From Actinomadura rupiterrae (GTDB taxonomy: Bacteria; Actinomycetota; Actinomycetes; Streptosporangiales; Streptosporangiaceae): a DNA stretch of 64,000 bases. Position numbers and translations under genes: made by a program. The notes beneath the pieces were generated by a model that made no database searches, was not told the origin of the DNA, and saw nothing but the letters and a program-made list of their open reading frames with translations. Every line of letters begins with the position of its first letter. Position 1 is the stretch's first letter. Shown here one piece after another: positions 51,508 through 60,409 of the stretch. Where the stretch lies: positions 62,001 to 126,000 of the forward strand of contig NZ_JAMZEA010000004.1 of the NCBI RefSeq assembly GCF_024172125.1. The letters are read 5' to 3'.

Positions 51508-52353
51508 ATGTCGTCTTCTTCGTTGGTCTGGTTCATCACGGGCGCCTCCAGCGGGTTCGGTAGAGCCCTTGCCCTCGCGGCGGCTGGACGCGGTGACCGG
51601 GTCGTTGCCACGGGCCGTGTTCTGGGCGATCTCGACGGTCTCGTCCAGGCCCACCCCAGGCGGATCAGCGCGGCCACCGTGGACGTGACCGAGCCCGCTT
51701 CCGTCCAGCGCGCGGTGGAGTCGGCGGTCGCGGACTTCGGACGGATCGACGTCGTGGTGAACAACGCCGGATATGCGGTGCTCGGGGCGCTGGAGGAGCT
51801 GACCGAGGAGGACGTCCGGCGGCAGGTCGAGGTGAACCTCTTCGGCATGCTGGCGGTCACCCGGGCGGTGCTTCCGGTCCTGCGGGCCCAGCGCAGGGGA
51901 CATCTCGTCCAGATGTCGAGCATCTCGGGCGCGCAGCCGTGGGTCGGGTTCAGCCTCTACGTCGCGACCAAGCACGCGGTCGAGGGCTTCTCCGCCAGCC
52001 TTGCCGCCGAGGTCGCCCACCTCGGTGTGAAGGTGACCATCGTGGAGCCCGGCCCGTTCCGGACCGACTTCTTCACGCGCTCGATGGTGCGCTCGCAGCC
52101 GCGCCCGGAATACGCCGACTCGGTCGGGCGGACGAGGGACTTCCTGGAGACCTTCGCCCAGCCGGGAGATCCGGAACGGGCCGCCCAAGCGATCCTGACC
52201 GTCGTCGATGCCGGTGATCCGCCGCTGCGCCTTCCCCTCGGCGGCTACGCGGTGGACGAGTTCCGCGCGGAGTACCGCTCCCGACTGTCCGAGATCGACG
52301 CGTGGGAGGACCTCGCGCGCGGAGCGGACTTCCCGGTCGCGAGCGTGTCATGA
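51508..52353 (+). CDS. short-chain dehydrogenase/reductase
   Basis: 281 residues of the classical SDR type: cofactor motif ITGASSGFGRAL near the N-terminus, DVTEPASVQRA, VVNNAGYAVLG, catalytic SSISGAQPWVGFSLYVATKH (Ser, Tyr-x-x-x-Lys), and the EPGPFRTDFF loop. The long C-terminal part resembles the retinol-dehydrogenase-like subfamily common in actinomycetes. It overlaps the MFS gene by 4 bases, so the two are co-translated. Substrate unknown. Confidence 0.93.
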   Translation: MSSSSLVWFITGASSGFGRALALAAAGRGDRVVATGRVLGDLDGLVQAHPRRISAATVDVTEPASVQRAVESAVADFGRIDVVVNNAGYAVLGALEELTEEDVRRQVEVNLFGMLAVTRAVLPVLRAQRRGHLVQMSSISGAQPWVGFSLYVATKHAVEGFSASLAAEVAHLGVKVTIVEPGPFRTDFFTRSMVRSQPRPEYADSVGRTRDFLETFAQPGDPERAAQAILTVVDAGDPPLRLPLGGYAVDEFRAEYRSRLSEIDAWEDLARGADFPVASVS

Positions 52354-53777
52354 CCAGCTCCCTGCAGGACCCGCCGGCCGTTCGGGCCCCGGCGACACTG
52401 CTCCCGGTGGTCTGCGCGGCGATCTTCTTCGACGCGCTCGACCTGTCGATCACGCAGATCGCGCTGCCGAGCATCCAGACTGGCCTGGGCTTGTCGACCA
52501 GTGCCCTGCCCTGGGTCGCGACGGCCTATGTGGTGACCTACGGCGGGTTCCTGCTGCTCGGCGGTCGGACCGGCGACATCCTCGGCGCCCGCCCCGTCTT
52601 CCTCGTCGGCCTGGCCGTCTTCGGGATCGCGTCGCTGGCCTGCGGGCTGGCGGGCGACGGCGCCGTCCTGCTCGGCGCCCGCGTGGTCCAGGGCGTCGGC
52701 GCGGCGGCGACCGTCCCGACCGCCGTCGCGATGCTGGCCGCCGCGTTCCCCGAGGGTCCGGCCCGCAACCGGGCGTTCGCTACCTTCGCGGCCGCGGCCG
52801 CCAGCGGCTTCAGCGCCGGTCTGGTCCTCGGCGGGCTGATCACCGGCGGGGCGTCCTGGCGGTGGATCTTCCTCGCCAAGGTGCCGCTGGTCGCCGCCAC
52901 GCTGGTCGCGGCCGTCCGTTCGACGCCGCGCTCGGCCGCTACCCGGCGCGGACGCTACGACCTCGCCGGTGCGCTGACCGCCACGACCGGCGCGATCCTG
53001 CTCCTCTACGGCATCACCGAACTCGCCGACCCGGCCGCCGGTGTGCCGGCAAGGACGATCCCGTTGCCGGTGGCCGCGCTCTTCCTGGCGGCCTTCGCGA
53101 TGATCGAGCGGCGCAGCGGCGCGCCCCTGCTACCGCCCCGGCTCCTGCGGGCGCGCGGCCTGGTCGCCGCGGACACCGCCGCGCTGACCGTCCTCGCGGC
53201 CCCGATCGGGGTGTCGTTCCTGGCCACCCTCTACCTCCAGGACGTCCTGCACCACTCGCCGATGGCCACCGCGCTCACGCTGCTCCCGGCGGGGGTCGCG
53301 TCCGCGGCGGTCGGACGGTGGGTGGCGCCGCGCGCGCTCGACCGGTTCGGGCTGCGGATCTGCTACACCGGCGCGCTGGTCGCGGTCGCGGCAGGCGACT
53401 CGCTGCTGGCGGCGCTCACGCCGGGACGGGCCGTCTACCTGATCGTCACGGCGACCGTCCTCTCCCTCGGGATCGGCATGGGCGTCGCCTACCCCGCCGC
53501 GACCGTCGGCGGTCTGATCCGCACCGACCCGGCCGACCACGGCGCCGCGGCCGGGCTGAACAACACCGCGCTCCAGGTCGGTGGCGGGCTCGGGCTGACC
53601 CTGGTCGCCGCAGTGGTCACCGCTGCCCTGGGCGGCGCCACCGCCGGGAGCGCCGCACCTGATGTGGCGACACACGCGATACGGCTCGGAGCCGTCGCCA
53701 TCACCCTCATCCCGCTGGCTGGAGCGGTGATCGCCTTCGCCGGGCTCCGGGAAAGCCGTCCGGCGGCCGTGACCTGA
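52350..53777 (+). CDS. MFS transporter, DHA2-type drug exporter (475 aa)
   Basis: The ATG at 52350 overlaps the SDR stop (ATGA). The protein has about 14 hydrophobic segments and the family motifs: VCAAIFFDALDLSITQIALP, GGRTGDILGARPVFLVGLAV (motif A), GARVVQGVGAAATVPTAVAM, and GLNNTALQVGGGLGLTLVAA. It belongs to the EmrB/QacA group of proton-coupled drug exporters in the cell membrane. With the LysR and SDR genes it makes a small stress/export operon. Confidence 0.92.
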   Translation: MTSSLQDPPAVRAPATLLPVVCAAIFFDALDLSITQIALPSIQTGLGLSTSALPWVATAYVVTYGGFLLLGGRTGDILGARPVFLVGLAVFGIASLACGLAGDGAVLLGARVVQGVGAAATVPTAVAMLAAAFPEGPARNRAFATFAAAAASGFSAGLVLGGLITGGASWRWIFLAKVPLVAATLVAAVRSTPRSAATRRGRYDLAGALTATTGAILLLYGITELADPAAGVPARTIPLPVAALFLAAFAMIERRSGAPLLPPRLLRARGLVAADTAALTVLAAPIGVSFLATLYLQDVLHHSPMATALTLLPAGVASAAVGRWVAPRALDRFGLRICYTGALVAVAAGDSLLAALTPGRAVYLIVTATVLSLGIGMGVAYPAATVGGLIRTDPADHGAAAGLNNTALQVGGGLGLTLVAAVVTAALGGATAGSAAPDVATHAIRLGAVAITLIPLAGAVIAFAGLRESRPAAVT

Positions 53778-53823
53778 TCCAGCCGCCGGGCGCGGCGCGG
53801 TTTTGGCGGGACAGGGACGGGCG

Positions 53824-56232
53824 CTACTCGGTTCGTAGGGCGGTGGCGGTTCGGGATTTGGCTGCCCAGGTGGCTGGGAGGAGGGCGCCTAGCAGGGCGA
53901 TCACGATTCCGCCGACCAGTAGGGGGATGATCAGGCCGGCGGTGTAGGTGTGGGAGACGCTTGGTGGGAGGTGGCGGCCGATCGCGTTGCCCATCGGGGT
54001 CAGCGTCGCCTTCTCTACCGCGACTCCGAGCGGGACGCCGATCAGCCCGGCGATCAGGCCGGTGACGGTCACCGAGGTCAGGACCATCGCGATGGTCTGC
54101 CTGGGCGTCATCCCGAGGGCCTTGAAGATCCCCAGGTCGTGGACGCGCTCCCGGGTGTCCTGGACGACCATGTTCAGCACCCCGAGCGCGGCGACCGCGA
54201 CCAGCATCAGGGTGAGCGCGGCCACCAGGGCGCCCATGGTGAGCACCACGATGGTCTTGCCGCTGTTCGAGTTCGACTCGACCGAGGCGTTCAGCGGCTT
54301 CAGCGCGGCGGTGGCCGAGGTGGACCAGTCCGATTCGTTAACGTTCGACGCGAGCTTGACGTTGAACTGGTCGATGCGCGGGGTCAGTCCGCTGGCGGTG
54401 AAACTGGCCGCGTCCGTCAGGACGGTGTAGTCGCCCATGTTGGTGTCGTAGTTGATACCGGTGACGTGGAGTGACAGGTGCTTGCCCAGCTGCACCACCG
54501 TGATGTCGTCACCGACGTGGATCCCTGCCGCCGAGGCCAGCTTGTCGCCGACCACGGCCTCGCCCGGGGACGAGTACCAGCGGCCGGACAGCAGCTCCAT
54601 GTGCGTCCAGGAGAAGTCGCCGGTGATCGTGTACACCGTCGTCGGTTCGCCGCCGGGCGGGCCGCCGACCATGGTCGCGCCGCTGTCGCCCCAGCCGAAC
54701 GCGGCCTTGGTGCCCGGGGTCCTGGCGAGCGCGCCGGCCACGTTGGCGGCGTCCAGGTGGTTGTGGCGCGGGTCGTTGGGGCTGTAGCGGCCCCACGGCA
54801 CGCCCACGTCGGCCGTGGGGATCACGATCCTCGACCCCTCGCTGAAGCCCGAGGTACTGGCGTTCAGGTACTTGGTGAACCCGTTCTCCAGTCCCACCGC
54901 GAACGTGGCGCTCACCACGCCGAACAGCACCGCCAAGCCGACCACGACGGTCCGGGCCGGTCGGGCGAACGGCTGGGCCAGGCCCAGCGACACGGCCCGG
55001 GGCAGCGGCAGTCGCGAGGCGAGGCGCTGTGCTGCTTGCCCGCCTCCGGCCTTGGGGGCGCGGCCGACCAGCAGGGCTCGCACGGCCGGCATCCGGCCGG
55101 CCCGCAGTGCGGGGATCAAAGCCGTGACGGCGACGATCAGCAGGGTGCCGAGCGGCACGACTGCATTGACCCACAGCGGAATGGCGGTACTGGACGCGCC
55201 GAGCTGCTTGGTGGCGCCGTCCAGGATCGGTACGGCCAAGAGGTTGCCGGAGACCGTGCCGAGGACCGCGCCGAACGTCGCGGGGATCATGGCCTGCGCG
55301 GTGTAGGCGCGGGCCACCTGCGCAGGGGTGAAGCCCAGCGACTTCAGAATCCCGATGCGCCGGATTCCGGAGGCCACGGCCCCGCTGACCACGATCGAGA
55401 TGATCAGCACCGACAGGAACAGCCCCAGGATGCCGAAGGCGGTCAGGAACGGCACGTAGGCCTTGGCATTGCCGGTCGCCTGCAGCTCCGCGGTCAGGTA
55501 CGACTGCCCGCCCTGGACGGCGCCGGCCGGTGCGGCGGCGGCCACGGCCTGCTTGCCGGTGGTGATGTCGGCCGCGGTCCGGGCCTTGGCGAGCCGGTAG
55601 AGCATCTGCCGGTCGGACGTGGCGCCGGCGGCGGTGAGCCGCGCGAACCCATCAGCGGTGGTGAAGGCGGTCGCGCTGCTGGTCACCGAGCCGCCGAACC
55701 CGACGACCTTGAAGGACGGCTTGCCCGGCAGCGAGGAGAACACCACCGAACTGCCGAAGCAGCCGGTGGCGTAGTGCTGCCACGGCAGGGCGATCTCGTC
55801 CGGGCCGGTCGGCCAGCGTCCCTTGGTCAGCGCCAGCTGGTCCATCCCATGGGTGCTGCCCAGGTCGGGCCGGGTGCTGACGGTGATCGGACCGTTGTCG
55901 TGTCCGGCGAGATCCTTCTTGGGGCAGTCCGTGCCGACGGTCGTCTCCAGGGCGGCGGCGATCGGGTACGGCCCGGACGCCTCGGTGACACCGGTCGCGT
56001 GGGCGGTGGCGGCGGCCTGCGCGGCCGTGACCTTCGAACTGTTGAACTGAACGGCCAGGTGCGCGCCGTTCCGGTCCTTGAAAGCGTGCTCGAACGGGGC
56101 CTGCACGACGGCCAGCAGGCCGAGGGAGAGTACTGAGGACGTCACCGCGGCGAACGTCGTCAGGGTCATGACGAGGGGCTGGACCCGGCGGCGGCCCACA
56201 CCGGAGCGGACGACCTTGCCCAGGGCGCTCAT
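53824..56232 (-). CDS. FtsX-like ABC transporter permease (802 aa)
   Basis: The ATG at 56232 (MSALGKVVRSGVGRRRVQPL) overlaps the ATPase stop as ATGA. The architecture is duplicated: an N-terminal span, a large extracellular MacB-like domain, three spans (LGLFLSVLIISIVVSGAVAS; GTLLIVAVTALIPALRAGR), another span, a second periplasmic-type domain and three final spans (LVAALTLMLVAVAALGVLNM; LLVGGIVIALLGALLPATWA). It is the actinobacterial antimicrobial/lipid exporter type with two FtsX modules in one chain. It works with the ATPase at 56229-56975. Confidence 0.92.
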   Translation of the reverse strand: MSALGKVVRSGVGRRRVQPLVMTLTTFAAVTSSVLSLGLLAVVQAPFEHAFKDRNGAHLAVQFNSSKVTAAQAAATAHATGVTEASGPYPIAAALETTVGTDCPKKDLAGHDNGPITVSTRPDLGSTHGMDQLALTKGRWPTGPDEIALPWQHYATGCFGSSVVFSSLPGKPSFKVVGFGGSVTSSATAFTTADGFARLTAAGATSDRQMLYRLAKARTAADITTGKQAVAAAAPAGAVQGGQSYLTAELQATGNAKAYVPFLTAFGILGLFLSVLIISIVVSGAVASGIRRIGILKSLGFTPAQVARAYTAQAMIPATFGAVLGTVSGNLLAVPILDGATKQLGASSTAIPLWVNAVVPLGTLLIVAVTALIPALRAGRMPAVRALLVGRAPKAGGGQAAQRLASRLPLPRAVSLGLAQPFARPARTVVVGLAVLFGVVSATFAVGLENGFTKYLNASTSGFSEGSRIVIPTADVGVPWGRYSPNDPRHNHLDAANVAGALARTPGTKAAFGWGDSGATMVGGPPGGEPTTVYTITGDFSWTHMELLSGRWYSSPGEAVVGDKLASAAGIHVGDDITVVQLGKHLSLHVTGINYDTNMGDYTVLTDAASFTASGLTPRIDQFNVKLASNVNESDWSTSATAALKPLNASVESNSNSGKTIVVLTMGALVAALTLMLVAVAALGVLNMVVQDTRERVHDLGIFKALGMTPRQTIAMVLTSVTVTGLIAGLIGVPLGVAVEKATLTPMGNAIGRHLPPSVSHTYTAGLIIPLLVGGIVIALLGALLPATWAAKSRTATALRTE

Positions 56233-56975
56233 TCGGCCGCTCCTGCCGGGCGGGGCAGCGGCGTGCGGGCAGCCAGGCCGGCACCGCGGCCGTGGTTGAT
56301 GACGTCCCGCTCGACCGCGCCGTCCACCAGCTCGATCGTGCGGTGCGCGGTGCTCGCGGCCAGCTGCGCATCGTGGGTCACCAGCAGGATGGTCTGGCCC
56401 TCGCCGTTGAGGTCCAGCAGCAGCCGGCGCACGCCCTCGGCCGAGTTCGAGTCCAGCGCGCCGGTCGGCTCGTCGGCCAGCAGCAGCGCGGGCTTGTTCA
56501 TCAGCGCCCTGGCGGCCGCCACCCGCTGCCGCTGCCCGCCGGACAGCCGCTGCGGGTAGGCGCCGGCATGCCGGTCGATGCCCAGCGAGCCGAGCAGTTC
56601 GGCGGCCCGCCGCTTCGCCTCGGCCCTGCCCATCCCGGCCAGCTGCGCCGGAACCATGACGTTGTCCAGCACGGTCAGGTCGTCCAGCAGGTTGAAGAAC
56701 TGGAAGATCATGCCGATCGAGGCCCGGCGGTACTTCGCCGAACCGGTCTCGCTGAGCCGGTCGACGCGGGTGCCGGCGACGGTGACGCTGCCGCTGGACG
56801 GCTTGTCCAGGCCCGCGATCAGGTTCAGCAGGGTGGACTTCCCGCTGCCGGAATGGCCGAGGATCGCCACGCACTCACCGGACGCCACGGACAGGGTCAC
56901 ACCGGCCAGCGCGGGCGGGCCGTCGTCGTACTTCTTCGTCGCATCGCGAAGATCGATCAGCGGTGGATTCGTCAT
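56229..56975 (-). CDS. ABC transporter ATP-binding protein, LolD/MacB type
   Basis: 248 residues: Walker A AILGHSGSGKSTLLNLIAGL, Q-loop MIFQFFNLLDDLTV, signature RLSGGQRQRVAAARALM, Walker B ALLLADEPTGALDS and switch His VTHDAQLA. The start is MTNPPLIDLRDATKKYDDGP at 56975 (a GTG at 56981 is an alternative). It is divergent from a two-component system, the usual arrangement when the system senses a substrate and induces the exporter. Confidence 0.94.
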   Translation of the reverse strand: MTNPPLIDLRDATKKYDDGPPALAGVTLSVASGECVAILGHSGSGKSTLLNLIAGLDKPSSGSVTVAGTRVDRLSETGSAKYRRASIGMIFQFFNLLDDLTVLDNVMVPAQLAGMGRAEAKRRAAELLGSLGIDRHAGAYPQRLSGGQRQRVAAARALMNKPALLLADEPTGALDSNSAEGVRRLLLDLNGEGQTILLVTHDAQLAASTAHRTIELVDGAVERDVINHGRGAGLAARTPLPRPAGAAE

Positions 56976-57116
56976 GTCCACGAACCTAGGAACCGGACGC
57001 CGTCCGCCGCGTCGGCCGCCGGATGTCACCGTTCCGCAGGTCGTCGGCCCGGCGGTGTACCCGCGTACATCCCCGGGCCGACGCGGGCAGCGGGCGCCGC
57101 TGCATACGATCCCGGT
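56976..57116. promoter_or_regulatory. divergent promoter region, ABC exporter versus two-component system
   Basis: 141 bp between the two start codons. Near 57056 the sequence GTGTACCCGCGTACAT contains a small inverted repeat (TGTAC/GTACA) that may be a response-regulator site. No consensus promoter was assigned. Confidence 0.4.
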
Positions 57117-58271
57117 ATGGAAGAGCTTCTCCAGCGACTCTCGACGTCGAGGGGCGTGACCTGGCTGACGGCGCAGGCCGCGGTGCTGGCCACCACCTGC
57201 TCCTACGCGCTGATGCTCGCCTGGACGATGCCGGCCTCCCGGACCGGGCTCTTCTTCGCCCTCGCCCTTCCGGTGCTGCTCGTGCGCCGCCTGCCGACGG
57301 TGGCCTTCGCGGCGATCCTGGGCGAAGCAGTCGCCGGCGACATCTTCGGCATGCGGCCCTCGGTGGTGTTCGTCCTGCTCGTCGCTCTGTGCGGGTACCT
57401 CGCCGTCCGGCGTCCGAAGATCGCCGCCGTCGGCGCCGTCGCGGCCGTCCCGGCGGCGTTCGTCAACGTCACCCACACCGCCGGGGAGACCGTCAGCGAC
57501 GCGGCCCAGTTCGCCGTTGGGCTCGCGTTGTCGTTCGCGCTCGCGTGGGTCTTCGGCGGGGTGTATCGCAAGCGGCGTGAATACCTCGACGCCCTGGACG
57601 AGCAGAAGGCGGCCCGGGCCGTCCTGACCGAGCGGCTGCGGATCGCGCGCGAGCTGCACGACAGCGTCGCGCACAGCATCGGGATCATCACGGTGCTGTC
57701 GGGAGCGGCGGCACGGGTCGTGGAGACCAAGCCGGAGCAGACGCGGCAGGCGCTGACCGGCATCGAGACCACCAGCCGGGAGGCGCTGCTCGAACTGCAG
57801 CGCATGCTCGGGGCGCTGCGCCGCGCCGAACCGGACGACGCCATGCCGCAGGCCGCTCCGCTGGCCCCGGCCGGCAGCCTGGCCGACGTCCCGCGGCTCG
57901 CCGAACGCACGGCCGACGCCGGGGTGCGGGTCCAGGTGACCTGGCAGGGCGAGCAGCGGCCGCTGCCGCCGGAGATCGAGCTGTCGGCGTACCGGATCAT
58001 CCAGGAGTCGGTGACGAACGTCGTGCGGCACTCCGGGGCGCGGACGTGCCGGGTCGCCGTCGGTTACGAACCGAAAGGCGTGACGATCGAGGTGGAGGAC
58101 GACGGGGACGACGGCCCCGGCGGGACGGGCCGCCGGAGGCTCTCCGCGGCCGGCGGAAGCGGCTTCGGCCTGCTCGGCATGCGCGAGCGGGTGACCCTGC
58201 TGTCCGGCCAGTTCAGCGCCGGCCGCCGGCCCGAGGGCGGCTTCCGCGTAACCGCGAGGCTCCCCGCATGA
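57117..58271 (+). CDS. NarL-type sensor histidine kinase
   Basis: 384 residues. About five N-terminal membrane segments are followed by the HisKA_3 dimerisation motif RIARELHDSVAHSIGIITVL (phospho-His) and a HATPase domain with SAYRIIQESVTNVVRHSGA and GFGLLGMRERVTLLSGQFSA. The glycine-rich acidic insert DDGDDGPGGTG lies in the G1 region. It should phosphorylate the response regulator 20 bp downstream and respond to a membrane-active compound exported by the divergent ABC system. Confidence 0.93.
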   Translation: MEELLQRLSTSRGVTWLTAQAAVLATTCSYALMLAWTMPASRTGLFFALALPVLLVRRLPTVAFAAILGEAVAGDIFGMRPSVVFVLLVALCGYLAVRRPKIAAVGAVAAVPAAFVNVTHTAGETVSDAAQFAVGLALSFALAWVFGGVYRKRREYLDALDEQKAARAVLTERLRIARELHDSVAHSIGIITVLSGAAARVVETKPEQTRQALTGIETTSREALLELQRMLGALRRAEPDDAMPQAAPLAPAGSLADVPRLAERTADAGVRVQVTWQGEQRPLPPEIELSAYRIIQESVTNVVRHSGARTCRVAVGYEPKGVTIEVEDDGDDGPGGTGRRRLSAAGGSGFGLLGMRERVTLLSGQFSAGRRPEGGFRVTARLPA

Positions 58272-58290
58272 TGCATGAAAGGGACACTCC

Positions 58291-58974
58291 ATGAGTGTGC
58301 GGGTGCTGCTGGTGGATGATCAGCCGTTGCTGCTGGTCGGGCTGGCGATCCTGATCGGCGACACGGACGACCTGGAGGTGGTCGGGGAGGCCGGGGACGG
58401 CCACGAGGCGCTGCGCCTGGTGCGCGAGCTGCGTCCGGACGTCGTGGTGATGGACATCCGGATGCCGGGCATGGACGGGATCGAGGCGACGCGGCGGGCG
58501 ACCGCCGAGCCGGATCCGCCCAAGGTGCTGGTGCTGACGACCTTCGACGACGACGAGTACGTCTACGGCGCGCTGCGCGCCGGGGCCAGCGGGTTCCTGC
58601 TCAAGAGCATGGCGCTGGACGCGATCCTGGACGCGATCCGCGTGGTGGCGGCCGGCGACGCGCTGATCGCGCCGAGCGTGACCCGGCGGCTGATCGCCGA
58701 CTTCGCCGGGACGTCCGCCCCCGCGGCTCCCGAACCGGTCGCCGAGCCCGAGACGGACGCTCCTCTCATCGCGGAGATCACCGACCGGGAGCGCGAGGTG
58801 CTGGCCCTGGTCGGGCAGGGGCTGTCGAACACCGAGATCGCCGAGCGGCTGGTGATCAGCGCGGCGACGGCGAAGACCCACGTCGCGCGCCTGTTCGCCA
58901 AGCTCGAAGCCCGCGACCGCGTCCACCTGGCGATCATCGCCTTCGAGTCCGGACTCGTACCGCGTCGACGGTGA
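58291..58974 (+). CDS. NarL/FixJ-type response regulator
   Basis: 227 residues. Receiver domain with acidic pair VLLVDDQPLLLVG, phospho-acceptor VVVMDIRMPGMDG (Asp ~55), the conserved LTTFDDDEYVYGAL and Lys in GFLLKSM. C-terminal LuxR HTH: ITDREREVLALVGQGLSNTE, IAERLVISAATAKTHVARLF. It is co-transcribed with the kinase. The likely target is the ABC operon on the other strand. Confidence 0.94.
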   Translation: MSVRVLLVDDQPLLLVGLAILIGDTDDLEVVGEAGDGHEALRLVRELRPDVVVMDIRMPGMDGIEATRRATAEPDPPKVLVLTTFDDDEYVYGALRAGASGFLLKSMALDAILDAIRVVAAGDALIAPSVTRRLIADFAGTSAPAAPEPVAEPETDAPLIAEITDREREVLALVGQGLSNTEIAERLVISAATAKTHVARLFAKLEARDRVHLAIIAFESGLVPRRR

Positions 58975-59035
58975 CGACCCCCGCTTCATTTCGTGGTCGA
59001 GCGGATACGCTTGGTGTTCCCCTGTCTGGTGTGGA

Positions 59036-59725
59036 GTGCGGGTGGACACAAGCGGAATCACCTCGGCCCGGGAGTTCGGGGCGCATCTCCGGGAACTGCG
59101 CGGAGACCTCACCCAGGCGGCCGTGGCCAGGCGCTCGCACAACGACCGGGCCTCGCTGACCCGCCAGCGGGTCTCCAACATCGAGAACGGCGCGCTCCCG
59201 ACGGCCCAGCAGCTCTGCTGCTACCTGCACGGATGCGGCAAGCTCGGCCTCCTGGACGAGCTGGAGCCGGTGCGCCGCCGGGTCGAAGCGGCAGCCGCCG
59301 GCAACGTCCGGACGTCCGCGGAGGCATACCAAGTGCGGCCGCGCTTCGTGGTTCTGGTCGTGGCCACAGCCGGGGCGAGCGCGCTGGCGACCGGTGTCGC
59401 GGTGGCACTGTTCATGGGCTGGTTCGCCGGCGGCAAGGCGCCCGAGGACGCGGCGGCCGCCGGCACCCCGGACTGCCTCCAGGGGAACGTCTGCTTCTGG
59501 CCCGAGCCGAACTACCTCGGCCGGAAGATCACGCTGCCGCCGGACTACTTCAGCGACAGCAGGTGCCAGGCCCTGCCGTTCGTGGCCCGTTCAGTGCAGA
59601 ACAACAGCAGGGAGCGGCAGCGGCTCTTCGCCGGGACGGGTTGCACCGGTCAGGTGACGATCCTGCAGCACCTCGGACGGGAGCCGCTCCCGTCCGTCGC
59701 GGTGCTGAGCTTCCGGCACAGCTGA
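59036..59725 (+). CDS. XRE-HTH protein with one membrane span and extracellular I36/crystallin-like domain
   Basis: 229 residues in three parts. First is a HTH (GAHLRELRGDLTQAAVARRS; RQRVSNIENGALPTAQQLCC). Then comes one transmembrane helix (~101-125, FVVLVVATAGASALATGVAV). Last is a Cys-containing domain DCLQGNVCFWPEPNYLGRKI, typical of peptidase-inhibitor I36/beta-gamma-crystallin proteins. DNA binding inside and a small beta domain outside make it look like a one-component membrane sensor. The GTG at 59036 is chosen because the HTH begins soon after; spacing to a ribosome site is poor. Confidence 0.78.
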   Translation: MRVDTSGITSAREFGAHLRELRGDLTQAAVARRSHNDRASLTRQRVSNIENGALPTAQQLCCYLHGCGKLGLLDELEPVRRRVEAAAAGNVRTSAEAYQVRPRFVVLVVATAGASALATGVAVALFMGWFAGGKAPEDAAAAGTPDCLQGNVCFWPEPNYLGRKITLPPDYFSDSRCQALPFVARSVQNNSRERQRLFAGTGCTGQVTILQHLGREPLPSVAVLSFRHS

Positions 59726-59765
59726 GGGGCGACGCCCCGCGCCCGGAGCGCGGAGGCATCGCCCC
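59726..59765. terminator. bidirectional terminator
   Basis: GGGGCGACGCC and GGCATCGCCCC pair (one G-U) around an inner CCGCGC/GCGCGG stem. It starts one base after the stop of the rightward gene and ends 17 bases before the stop of the leftward one. Confidence 0.7.
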
Positions 59766-59782
59766 TGAGCCGGGCGGAGAGG

Positions 59783-60130
59783 TCAGTAGATCCTGATCGT
59801 CTCGTAGTGCTGCCACGAGAAGTGCGGGTAGTAGTCCCGGCTCGCGCCCGGGGCGATCGCGTAGATCCGGCTGTACGGAGGCGTGCTCCAGACGACCTGG
59901 ACGTTGATGACGCGCCCGCAGCTGACGTTCGTCACCTGCACGCCGTTGTCGGTGATGTGCCGGACCTTCGCGCAGCCGTTGGGCTCGGCCGCCTGGACGG
60001 CCGAGGCCGGGCCCGCCGGGTCGGCGGGCGCGGCGGGTGCGGCGGCCGAGGCGTAGGCGGCGCCGCCGAACAGCAGCGTGCCGCCCACCAGGGCGCCGGC
60101 GATGGCCGATCCGCGCAATGCGTTCCGCAT
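59783..60130 (-). CDS. small secreted protein of unknown function (115 aa)
   Basis: The ATG at 60130 after AAGGAG gives MRNALRGSAIAGALVGGTLL with a signal peptide ending near AYASA, an Ala/Pro linker and a mature part of ~60 residues with two Cys (NGCAKVRHITDNGVQVTNVS, CGRVINVQVVWSTPPYSRIY). The two Cys could form one disulfide. No family recognised. Confidence 0.75.
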   Translation of the reverse strand: MRNALRGSAIAGALVGGTLLFGGAAYASAAAPAAPADPAGPASAVQAAEPNGCAKVRHITDNGVQVTNVSCGRVINVQVVWSTPPYSRIYAIAPGASRDYYPHFSWQHYETIRIY

Positions 60131-60374
60131 GACGTTCTCCTTGTGCTGAATCCGATGGCTTGCGGATCCGATCCGGCACCGCTGCGGTGGTCGTCCACAG
60201 CTGCCGGTGACCCGCGAAAGCACGACAGCAGAGCCGGAGCGTCGGGCACCAGAGGGAACGGTGTCAGCACGTGCCCCGACATGTCTACGGACACGTCGCG
60301 ACACTGTGACCTGCGACGACACACCGCGCGCGAATCGCGGACTCGATACGCCGCCGCATGCCGGCCGCCATTGT

Positions 60375-60400
60375 GGGGGCCGCGGGAAAGGGCGGCCCCC
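60375..60400 (-). terminator. hairpin behind the DUF5648-type gene
   Basis: GGGGGCCGC and GCGGCCCCC pair across a short loop, 10 bp behind the stop at 60410. Confidence 0.6.
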
Positions 60401-60409
60401 AGGGCGCGG

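Noticed and set aside
54478..56136. 550-codon plus-strand frame opposite the ABC permease
   Set aside because: Antisense shadow; composition is unstructured and the permease on the other strand has clear domains and membrane spans.
53824..56874. ABC permease starting at 56874 with a 1016-aa product
   Set aside because: The extra N-terminus is an out-of-frame reading of the ATPase gene; ATGA coupling at 56232 gives the natural start.
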